Below, piece after piece: positions 1 through 5,777 of a DNA stretch of 64,000 nt. Each line of letters starts with the position of its first letter. Position 1 is the stretch's first letter. A program made the translations under genes and the position numbers. Source of the DNA: CAZNUP01 sp964609775. GTDB taxonomy: Bacteria > Patescibacteriota > Microgenomatia > JAMCZE01. The notes under the pieces are model-generated. The model had not been told where the DNA came from and ran no database searches. It was given only the letters and a program-made list of their open reading frames with translations. The DNA is taken from contig CAZSSJ010000004.1 in the NCBI GenBank assembly GCA_964609775.1, positions 17,273-81,272 of the forward strand. The letters are read 5' to 3'.

Positions 1-2
1 GC

Positions 3-27
3 TAAAGAGCCGCAAGGCTCTTTTTTA
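3..27 (+). terminator. Rho-independent terminator of an upstream gene
   Basis: A perfect stem AAAGAGCC / GGCTCTTT with a GCAA loop is followed by a T run. It should end transcription coming from left of the window. The next possible start codon follows directly after the T run. Confidence 0.75.
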
Positions 28-266
28 TGACCATAGCAACCAAGGAGTCATTTTTCCAGGGTCTGCCACCCGGCAAAACTAAAGGCTTTTGCGAACCTCC
101 CGAAGGAAACCCCTATGAAAGCACTTCTGTCGACATTCAACTTGACTGCACACCAGCCGCCTGCCAAGCCGCCGAATGTCACATGTTTAGAGCAACTCTA
201 GACAAACGAGGTAATATCGTCAGCAGAACCTTCGTCTCACACCCACCCGAATGCAAAGCGCAATAG
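27..266 (+). CDS. Hypothetical protein, 79 aa
   Basis: I do not recognise this small protein. It has five cysteines, two of them in CTPAACQAAEC, and ends in ECKAQ. The ATG touches the T run of the preceding terminator and no Shine-Dalgarno (SD) site lies in front, so the start is doubtful. An AAGGAG lies just inside the frame at about 51, but no ATG/GTG/TTG follows at a proper distance. It could be a false frame. Confidence 0.3.
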   Translation: MTIATKESFFQGLPPGKTKGFCEPPEGNPYESTSVDIQLDCTPAACQAAECHMFRATLDKRGNIVSRTFVSHPPECKAQ

Positions 267-375
267 CAACCGCTTTACTGTTCTTTTTAGAAAGAACCGA
301 AAGAATCACACAACCAGAAGCTTAAAAAACGTTCCAACGATCAACACGTATCAACAGAGTACGCATTCCAAATCA

Positions 376-819
376 TCAACGACGACCCCCACGCATGATA
401 TTAGCTAGCAGCTCTGCCGGCCGATTATGCCCCGGACGAGGACTTCTTCGAAGTTTAATGTACTCACTCTGCGCATCGTTCCAACCCCTCTGAACAAGCC
501 TCATGCGCCAAGAGCCTTTAACAAATCCCACCCTATCAAGACCAGTTAATACTATTTCGACAATATTTAGCCTTTTTGACTTTCCGTGTCCACCAATCGT
601 TTCTCGCCCCCGTCGGGCAAGCAAATCATCCATCTTCTCCCTCATTTGCGAGGTCACTGTCCGGTCATTACGATAGATATACTCCATTGTGTCGAAGTTA
701 TTTCCTCTTAAAGCTCTAGAAAACTTCTCAACAGCATCAACAGGATAATCCCCAGCACGCGTGATCAAGACAGGCGCAGGTTGCTGCTCTGACACGAGCC
801 TTTCCAATAAACCACCCAT
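376..819 (-). CDS. Hypothetical protein, 147 aa
   Basis: Unrecognised basic, soluble protein with no membrane segment. It has an Arg/Lys-rich centre and an Arg/Pro-rich tail ending MRGGRR. The start is well supported: on the minus strand GGAGGAG lies about 7 nt before the ATG. An 18-nt sequence just upstream (838-855) recurs exactly upstream of the gene ending at 53734. No function can be assigned. Confidence 0.6.
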   Translation of the reverse strand: MGGLLERLVSEQQPAPVLITRAGDYPVDAVEKFSRALRGNNFDTMEYIYRNDRTVTSQMREKMDDLLARRGRETIGGHGKSKRLNIVEIVLTGLDRVGFVKGSWRMRLVQRGWNDAQSEYIKLRRSPRPGHNRPAELLANIMRGGRR

Positions 820-888
820 CGACCAACTCCTCCTTCTTTAATTAACCAATTACCCACCGCTACCATTCAAGAGAGACATCATGGTAAA

Positions 889-1104
889 CTAAAACCCATC
901 GTGTCGAGCCACTTCCTCTTCTTCATCAGAATGCGGACTAGAAATAAGCTTCACCTCATCAAACTGACGAGATTGCTCAGCTTGTTTTACCTCCCCAGGA
1001 TCATGACTCAAAAAAACCCGTTTTCCAGACCCCCCCTCAATTGGTCCCAAATGTCCCATCCCCCCATGTGCGATATACTCCCTTTTTGATCCTCCCTGAT
1101 TCAT
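889..1104 (-). CDS. Hypothetical protein, 71 aa
   Basis: Unrecognised small protein with a Gly/His-rich N-terminus and an acidic tail (SDEEEEVARHD). I prefer the ATG at 1104, because a purine-rich GGTGGAGGA precedes it, over a TTG at 1140. It lies downstream of a promoter, short reading frame and terminator-like hairpin (1139-1306), so expression may depend on read-through. The frame may not be real. Confidence 0.4.
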   Translation of the reverse strand: MNQGGSKREYIAHGGMGHLGPIEGGSGKRVFLSHDPGEVKQAEQSRQFDEVKLISSPHSDEEEEVARHDGF

Positions 1105-1138
1105 TCCTCCACCCCCCCTCTGCACCAACTCTTCCCAC

Positions 1139-1306
1139 AAAAAATCCCGCCAAAAAGCGGGCTATAAAATCAAAATAACCGTTCACGAAATCACAAAACC
1201 AGCAATCACACTTGCTCACCTTTAGGTTCATATTTTTCCCTCCCAAGGTAGAGGAGGCTATTACACTGTTAACACCAAGATAAACGATCCCCCATCCGCT
1301 TGTCAA
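1139..1306 (-). promoter_or_regulatory. Promoter, short leader ORF and terminator-like hairpin
   Basis: Read on the minus strand: -35 TTGACA (1301-1306), an 18-nt spacer, -10 TATCTT (1277-1282), then GGGAGGGA (1238-1245) before an ATG at 1231. The frame begins MNLKVSKCDCWFC. About 25 codons on it runs into a hairpin, CCCGC / GCGGG, followed by six T (about 1139-1163), just before the 71-aa gene. The layout resembles transcription attenuation, or a short transcript with its own terminator. The motifs are seen; the attenuation role is inference. Confidence 0.5.
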
Positions 1307-1445
1307 CAGATCAAAACACCATCAAATTTTACACGGCACCTAACAACCTAACCCCTGGCAAAGCCGAAACGCAAAATTCTTGCGTCTTAATGGGTGCCCA
1401 TGGAGAACAAGGTTACAAAAACTAGTTGAAAATGAAGAAAATAAA

Positions 1446-1997
1446 TTAAATCTTAAAGACAGGCAACTCTGCCAAAAAAATCAAATTCTCCATCTTGTCA
1501 AACTGCTCCCCCTGCCGAAGAACACAAACCGTTTTAACAACCGTCGCCCCCACCTTCTCCATCAGCTTCTCCATCATCCGAATCGTCACTCCGGTCGAAA
1601 CCACGTCATCCATAATCACAACTTTTTTGCCCGAGAGAAGCGCTGCATCCCGCCCGCCTAAAACCAGCTGCCGGACGTGTTTCGGAAAATGCGCCAGCGG
1701 CCGAAGAATGACCGGTGACAACATATATGGCTTGACGCTCTTCCGGCAAACCACAAACCGCTTGTGTCCCAACCTCAAAGCCACTCCGTGAATGAGCGGC
1801 ACCACTTTGACTTCCGGCCCAACCAGAAAGTCAAACTCCACATCCTTAAGTTTTTCATAAAGAACATCCGCCAGCCGATCAACCAGCTCCACGTCCCCGA
1901 GCAGATTAAAGCTCGCCAGCCGCGTGTTCTTGCTCACAAACGTCAGCGGCAGCTTCCTCGTCAGTCCGCAAATCTCCAGCGTATATTCATCCATCAT
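1446..1997 (-). CDS. Adenine-phosphoribosyltransferase-like protein
   Basis: A type I phosphoribosyltransferase of about 183 aa, near the usual APRT length. The PRPP-binding loop is visible at residues 126-138 (VVIMDDVVSTGVT), with two acidic residues followed by STG. Such enzymes transfer a purine base onto PRPP in salvage, which suits an organism with reduced biosynthesis. The N-terminal hood (CGLTRKLPL) is APRT-like, but base specificity cannot be read from sequence. Two ATGs are adjacent and either may start. It lies downstream of the Doc/AbrB pair and two tiny ORFs on the same strand. Confidence 0.8.
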   Translation of the reverse strand: MMDEYTLEICGLTRKLPLTFVSKNTRLASFNLLGDVELVDRLADVLYEKLKDVEFDFLVGPEVKVVPLIHGVALRLGHKRFVVCRKSVKPYMLSPVILRPLAHFPKHVRQLVLGGRDAALLSGKKVVIMDDVVSTGVTIRMMEKLMEKVGATVVKTVCVLRQGEQFDKMENLIFLAELPVFKI

Positions 1998-2006
1998 GGT
2001 AATTCT

Positions 2007-2123
2007 CTAACCTTTCCTGCGTTTCTTATCCTCTCTCGGATTGTCCGTTGGCAACTTCCCTGTCCGATCATGCTCAGCCAGTGCATCCAAAAGCGGCCCC
2101 TCCTCCCCAAAAAATTTCTCCAT
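2007..2123 (-). CDS. Small ORF, 38 aa
   Basis: A short charged protein (MEKFFGEEGPLLDALAEHD... ending DKKRRKG). AGAGGA lies 5 nt before the ATG, and the stop codon of the 23-aa ORF upstream abuts that ATG, so the two could be translationally coupled. It sits 10 nt before the phosphoribosyltransferase gene on the same strand. No family recognised; support is only the SD, the coupling and coding-like composition. Confidence 0.4.
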   Translation of the reverse strand: MEKFFGEEGPLLDALAEHDRTGKLPTDNPREDKKRRKG

Positions 2124-2195
2124 CTATTCCTCTAATTCAGGATTGGAATCATATTTTTTATTCTGAACTTTAGTCGCTTTTGCTATCTTCCTCAC
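2124..2195 (-). CDS. Small ORF, 23 aa
   Basis: Starts at a GTG with a strong GAGGAG SD 5 nt upstream and stops directly before the next small ORF. It overlaps the last 26 nt of doc in another frame. The peptide is basic at the start (RKIAKATKVQNKK) and acidic at the end. It may be a translation relay rather than a working protein. Confidence 0.3.
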   Translation of the reverse strand: MRKIAKATKVQNKKYDSNPELEE

Positions 2196-2592
2196 TTTTT
2201 CTCCTCTTGGTTAACCTTCTACAACGTCTCTTAAACCACCTTGCAATCTCTTCGATCTCTGGCCTATTCCTCTCGACCCAAAGTGGAAAAGCTACCACCT
2301 CATCATTCGAAGCAATAAAAACCTGTGCATTTCTTTCAAGAAATTCAATTGCACAAGCAACCGCGGCACGTTTATTCCCATCAATAAAGGGATGATCAAA
2401 AATTATTCCATGGAAGATAGCTGCGGCTTTTTCAAATATGTCTCTATACAGATCCTCTCCTCCAAAACTAGCTTGGCATCGAAAAACCGCAGACTCTAGG
2501 AGCTTTTCATCTCGAATTCCCAAGGTTCCTCCATATGAAGAAACCATTTCATCATGAATTCGAATCGCGTCATTAAGAGAAAGGTAGTACAC
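2170..2592 (-). CDS. doc: Doc/Fic-type toxin
   Basis: Death-on-curing family toxin of a type II TA pair. The Fic core HPFIDGNKRA is intact at residues 67-76 (catalytic His, Asp, GNKR). Family knowledge: Doc phosphorylates EF-Tu and halts translation, while other Fic proteins AMPylate. The length (140 aa) is normal, though the C-terminus carries a basic extension (RRCRRLTKRRK) beyond the usual domain. It starts 3 nt after the antitoxin stop, so the two are one operon. It shares its 3' end with a 23-aa ORF. Confidence 0.9.
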   Translation of the reverse strand: MYYLSLNDAIRIHDEMVSSYGGTLGIRDEKLLESAVFRCQASFGGEDLYRDIFEKAAAIFHGIIFDHPFIDGNKRAAVACAIEFLERNAQVFIASNDEVVAFPLWVERNRPEIEEIARWFKRRCRRLTKRRKSEEDSKSD

Positions 2593-2595
2593 AAA

Positions 2596-2832
2596 CTAAA
2601 GTTTGGCTAGCTTTTTCATGGCCGGACCATATCTTTTCTTAAAAGAGACAAGCCACTTCTCAAACCCCGGATCCACTTTGGAAATACCTTGGCCCACTGG
2701 TTGATACGCGATCACCCTTCCTGCCAATTTAGGCTCAACCTTGTCGCCCTCCTTTAAGTTAAGCCTACCGGCCAGTTCCTTAGGAATCGTTAAAGCTAAA
2801 CTATTTCCAGCTCGAAAAATCGTCAATACCAT
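2596..2832 (-). CDS. AbrB/MazE-type antitoxin of the Doc pair
   Basis: A SpoVT-AbrB swapped-hairpin domain at residues 1-45 (TIFRAGNSLALTIPKEL, then LKEGDKVE) with a C-terminal tail that would neutralise Doc. I chose the ATG at 2832 because the domain begins right after it; an in-frame start at 2871 would add an unlikely Cys-rich stretch. Palindromic AT-rich sequence around 2832-2850 may be the autoregulatory operator. AbrB is less common than Phd as a Doc partner. Confidence 0.85.
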   Translation of the reverse strand: MVLTIFRAGNSLALTIPKELAGRLNLKEGDKVEPKLAGRVIAYQPVGQGISKVDPGFEKWLVSFKKRYGPAMKKLAKL

Positions 2833-2923
2833 GTTAGTACATATGTTATTACAGCCGAAGAACCCTGTCAACTCTTAAATTTCCCTGCTCTTACCTGCTA
2901 ATACCTGTTATACTTGCCAATAC

Positions 2924-3451
2924 ATGTTAATTATTTACACCGGCACCGGCAAAGGCAAAACGACCGCCGCTTTCGGCCTGGCTCTGCGCGCCAGCGGCTA
3001 CGGCCAAAAGGTCTGCATCCTCCAGTTTGTCAAAGAGGAATCCTGGCCCGAAGGCGCCCGGGTTGCCATCAGAAAGCACCTGAAAAACATTACGATAAAA
3101 GCTCTTGGCTCCGGCTTCGTCGGCATTATGGGCGACCAGAAACCTCTTGAAGAACATCAGCAGTCCGCCGCCATTGCTCTCAAAGAAGCAGAAAAAGCCA
3201 TCAGGTCAAAAAAATATAACCTCATCATCCTCGACGAACTCTTGGGCTCCCTCCACGGCGGCCTCCTAAACGACTCCGACGTCCAAAATCTCTTACTAAC
3301 CGCTAACCGCTATCCGCTAACCGCTCTCGTTCTCACTGGTCGTCACGCCCCCCAATGGCTGATTGACAAAGCCGACCTCGTCACCGAAATGAAGGAAGTG
3401 AAGCACCCCTTCCAAAAAGGCCTCCAGGCCAAAAAGGGAATTGATTTTTAA
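2924..3451 (+). CDS. cobA: Corrinoid adenosyltransferase (CobA/CobO type)
   Basis: ATP:cob(I)alamin adenosyltransferase making adenosylcobalamin, the cofactor NrdJ needs. A P-loop GTGKGKTT is at residues 7-14, and the C-terminus has the family block ADLVTEMKEVKHPF followed by KGIDF. Length (175 aa) is typical. No SD is seen; a TATACT box (2909-2914) lies 9 nt before the ATG, so the mRNA is probably leaderless. A short iterated tract (about 3295-3335) adds ANRYPLTA in frame. Two further copies of the 3' end lie at 4909-5019 and 5600-5650. No corrin-ring synthesis genes are nearby, so the substrate is probably salvaged. Confidence 0.92.
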   Translation: MLIIYTGTGKGKTTAAFGLALRASGYGQKVCILQFVKEESWPEGARVAIRKHLKNITIKALGSGFVGIMGDQKPLEEHQQSAAIALKEAEKAIRSKKYNLIILDELLGSLHGGLLNDSDVQNLLLTANRYPLTALVLTGRHAPQWLIDKADLVTEMKEVKHPFQKGLQAKKGIDF

Positions 3452-3494
3452 CCCTTGCTAAGTCTCGCCTCCGGCCTTAAATTGTAAACTACAA

Positions 3495-3640
3495 ATTAAT
3501 AGGGTGAAAGTCGGTGACTTGCCTCGACGCAGTACGAAAGTACGCAGGCGGGAATTCCGACGCTGTGCCGCAACTGTGAAATCCTGAGCCTGTCAAAGGA
3601 GCTTCTCCTGAGCCTGTCGAAGGATAAAGTCAGACCCCCA
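3495..3640 (+). promoter_or_regulatory. Cobalamin riboswitch aptamer
   Basis: Conserved pieces of the adenosylcobalamin aptamer occur in order: AGGGTGAAAGTC near 3500, then GACGCTGTGCCGCAACTGTGA (split as GACGCTGTG and CCGCAACTGTGA) at about 3559-3579, and AAGTCAGACC near 3627. Family knowledge: such elements repress the downstream gene when B12 is plentiful. Between the B12 box and the last block is a peripheral arm made of two copies of a repeat related to CCTGAGCCTGTCGAAGGA (about 3582-3624). The aptamer lies 3' of cobA and in front of the gene at 3711. Confidence 0.85.
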
Positions 3641-3643
3641 ATG

Positions 3644-3708
3644 GTCCGCCGCTTGGCGGACTTCCGAGCAGAAGCCCACTCTTGTTGCAACTCCTCGGAA
3701 GAGGAGTT
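3644..3708 (+). promoter_or_regulatory. Riboswitch expression platform with SD-sequestering hairpin
   Basis: Two hairpins lie between aptamer and ATG. The first is GTCCGCC / GGCGGAC with a GCTT loop (3644-3661). The second is AACTCCTC / GAGGAGTT with a GGAA loop (3689-3708), and its 3' arm contains the GAGGAG SD of the gene that starts at 3711. Folding hides the ribosome site, so control is most likely translational. Confidence 0.7.
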
Positions 3709-3710
3709 TT

Positions 3711-4898
3711 ATGTCAGCAGAAACCGAGACAATTTCCGCCGCAACAAGCAAACAAGACGACAATTTCAGTCGTATATATCGTCTTTACGACGACTTCGAC
3801 CGCACCCTGAAGACAAAAACCGATCAGAAAAGATTAAGCCGGGCTTATCATCCTGTCCTCGAACGAGCCAGAATTCTCAAAGAATGGCAAGAACGCGGCC
3901 AAAACTCCCCTCTCCTCCCCGGTCTGGCGCAAGAACTAAGAGCCAACATTGAAACCACCTTAGCTGAACATTTCAAAGTCAAAGGTGGGACCCGCTACAT
4001 GAACCTTGACGAAGACCAACTGTGGTCCCCCTTCTTTCCCGTCGAGCCATTCATTGAAGTGGTCAGGCGTGGCGCCGCTCTAAGAAAAGCGCTCGGTTCA
4101 CCTGACCAAGACCGGGAAACCGCCGAAATCACTGGGTGGAAAAAAATCACCCAAAAACTCCTGGATGGTCCAATTGGCACTCGTGTTGTCTCCCTTTCCC
4201 CTCCTTCGCAAAATGGCGGGCCCTACACCGAGCAGTATGTTGACGAATTCATCTCTTCAGGCAATGGCAAAGAAACTCGTGTTCTAACCCGGAGAACGGC
4301 CGTCAACCTCACAATCAGTGACTACGAGGCCCTCGCCCTCTCAGTAAACCCCAACTATTTTGACGGCTACGACCCGGAAACACCCATAGACGCCTGGTTT
4401 CTTTCCCATCCGTTCACAAGCTCGGTTAAAATTCCTGTCAACCGCATCATCGGCTACCCTCCGGAAAAGTTCGAGAAAATACTTACCGCTGTTGACCAGC
4501 TAATTAACCGCCATCAGCAATCTCTTCTAAGAGAGGTCATCGATTGGAACGAGGTCGTTTCCACTCTCAACACTCTCTTCTACTTTGCCAACAAGTTTCG
4601 CGATCAATTGGAAACCCTGGAAGTAATTCCGATACCCCAGTTTGACCGCCTATCCTTGTCAACCATGACTTTCATTGCCTCCCAACCCATCCACCTAGTC
4701 ACTGGGGGTTGCGGCATAAGCGGCGGGTTTGAATCCGCTCGGAGTCTCCTACTACAAAATAGTGTCGCCCAATTTGGACTTGGAGGACGATCCAGCGAAT
4801 ATCACCATATAGGAACGTGTGCAAAATGCCACCAAGGACCAAAAAGAGTCGGTGACTGCAGCATTTGCGAGGACTGCGTCATAACATATTTCAGCTAG
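3711..4898 (+). CDS. B12-riboswitch-controlled protein of unknown function
   Basis: A 395-aa soluble protein I cannot assign to a family. It has no signal peptide or clear membrane segment. Near the middle is a Gly/Pro-rich stretch (SLSPPSQNGGPYTEQYVDE); near the C-terminus lie TGGCGISGGFES and a cysteine cluster C370xxC373, C383xxC386xxC389 preceded by His365-His366, which could bind Zn or an Fe-S cluster. The SD GAGGAG, 4 nt before the ATG, is locked in the riboswitch hairpin. Placement behind cobA and a cobalamin riboswitch implies production when cobalamin is scarce: a corrinoid scavenging, remodelling or B12-sparing role is inference. It is not a known B12 transporter or B12-independent reductase as far as I can see. 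Confidence 0.8.
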   Translation: MSAETETISAATSKQDDNFSRIYRLYDDFDRTLKTKTDQKRLSRAYHPVLERARILKEWQERGQNSPLLPGLAQELRANIETTLAEHFKVKGGTRYMNLDEDQLWSPFFPVEPFIEVVRRGAALRKALGSPDQDRETAEITGWKKITQKLLDGPIGTRVVSLSPPSQNGGPYTEQYVDEFISSGNGKETRVLTRRTAVNLTISDYEALALSVNPNYFDGYDPETPIDAWFLSHPFTSSVKIPVNRIIGYPPEKFEKILTAVDQLINRHQQSLLREVIDWNEVVSTLNTLFYFANKFRDQLETLEVIPIPQFDRLSLSTMTFIASQPIHLVTGGCGISGGFESARSLLLQNSVAQFGLGGRSSEYHHIGTCAKCHQGPKRVGDCSICEDCVITYFS

Positions 4899-4908
4899 AA
4901 AACGGTCT

Positions 4909-5019
4909 CACCCAAATCCGAAACGACTCATCGACCTGGCTGACCTCGTCACCGAAGTGAAAGAAGTGAAGCGCCCTTTCCAAAAAGGCCTCGAGGCAAA
5001 AAGAGGGATTGATTTTTGA
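4909..5019 (+). pseudogene. Remnant of the 3' end of a second cobA
   Basis: Thirty-six in-frame codons match the CobA C-terminus: ADLVTEVKEVKRPF, then KGLEAKRGIDF and a stop, against ADLVTEMKEVKHPF and KGLQAKKGIDF in the intact gene (3344-3451). The divergence suggests a homologous allele rather than a fresh duplication. No upstream part of cobA is present. It lies just after the riboswitch-controlled gene. Confidence 0.85.
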
Positions 5020-5057
5020 TCATTGACGATGTATACTACTCGTGATAAATTCTTGTC

Positions 5058-5342
5058 ATGAAACCAGTCGACTGGAGTGCTGAAAAAAATGAAAAACTGA
5101 AGGAAGAAAGAGGAATTTCATTCGAAGAAATCAATGACGCAATTGCCAATAACGATGTCCTTGATTCTTATGATCACCCAAATCAAAAAAAATACCCTGG
5201 CCAAAAAATCATGGTCGTAAAAGTTGACGACTATGCCTATCTCGTCCCCTACGTCGAGGATGAGACAAAATATTTTCTCAAAACGGCATTCCCAAGCAGA
5301 AAAGCAACCAAGAAATATATCATCGAAAAGAAAAAACTATGA
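5058..5342 (+). CDS. BrnT-like/DUF4258-like toxin candidate
   Basis: A 94-aa protein that begins WSAEKNEKLKEERGISFEE and contains DHPNQKKYPGQKIMVVKV and PYVEDET, the pattern of small BrnT/RelE-like toxins encoded just before a ribbon-helix-helix antitoxin. It overlaps the antitoxin by 4 nt. A homologous toxin is at 26690-26992. A TAAATT box lies 6 nt before the ATG. The pair lies between two cobA 3' remnants. RNase activity is inferred from the family. Confidence 0.75.
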   Translation: MKPVDWSAEKNEKLKEERGISFEEINDAIANNDVLDSYDHPNQKKYPGQKIMVVKVDDYAYLVPYVEDETKYFLKTAFPSRKATKKYIIEKKKL

Positions 5343-5599
5343 AATACTTCGAACTTGATGAGGAAGAAAAAGAAATAGAGGAGGCTTTTGAAAAAGGTCA
5401 GCTTAAACCTATCAAAAATCTTGCCGCTGAAAAAAACCGCCTTCAAAAAGCCGCTGCCTACACTCTGGCAAAAACCAAAAACATCAACATTCGCCTCTCC
5501 CAAAAAGTTCTTTTAAAGCTCAAAGCCAAGGCCGCCGAAATGGGCCTCCCCTACCAAACCCTCGCCTCCTCCATCCTGCACCAGGCAGTCATCAAGTAA
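5339..5599 (+). CDS. Ribbon-helix-helix antitoxin (BrnA/CopG-like)
   Basis: Acidic N-terminal toxin-binding part (ELDEEEKEIEEAFEKG) and a C-terminal DNA-binding part (NINIRLSQKVLLKLKAKA then GLPYQTLASSILHQ). It overlaps the toxin gene by 4 nt. The end GLPYQTLASS closely resembles GMPYQTLLSS of the antitoxin at 26401-26712, so the two pairs are paralogous. Confidence 0.8.
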   Translation: MKYFELDEEEKEIEEAFEKGQLKPIKNLAAEKNRLQKAAAYTLAKTKNINIRLSQKVLLKLKAKAAEMGLPYQTLASSILHQAVIK

Positions 5600-5650
5600 T
5601 AAGCCCCATGCCAAAAAGGCCCCCAGGCCAAAAGTGGCATCGATTTCTAA
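5600..5650 (+). pseudogene. Second, shorter remnant of the cobA 3' end
   Basis: Directly after the antitoxin stop, about 50 nt match the cobA end with one small indel. In frame they read CQKGPQAKSGIDF and stop, against FQKGLQAKKGIDF in cobA. With the copy at 4909-5019, the TA pair is bracketed by cobA 3' ends in the same orientation. Confidence 0.7.
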
Positions 5651-5777
5651 ATTTGTAGGACAACCACCCTTCCGTTATACTCCGTTTAGCCATCTATCAA
5701 CTCAAGCCTCGGCGCCTTCTTTCCCCCAACTTCCACCTCTTCACCAAACACTTCCAAATGACCAATTATAACGCGGC

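Noticed and set aside
3496..3690. Minus-strand open frame with repeated SFDRLR
   Set aside because: It is a translation of the repeat pair and the riboswitch; no start signal and no other coding sign.
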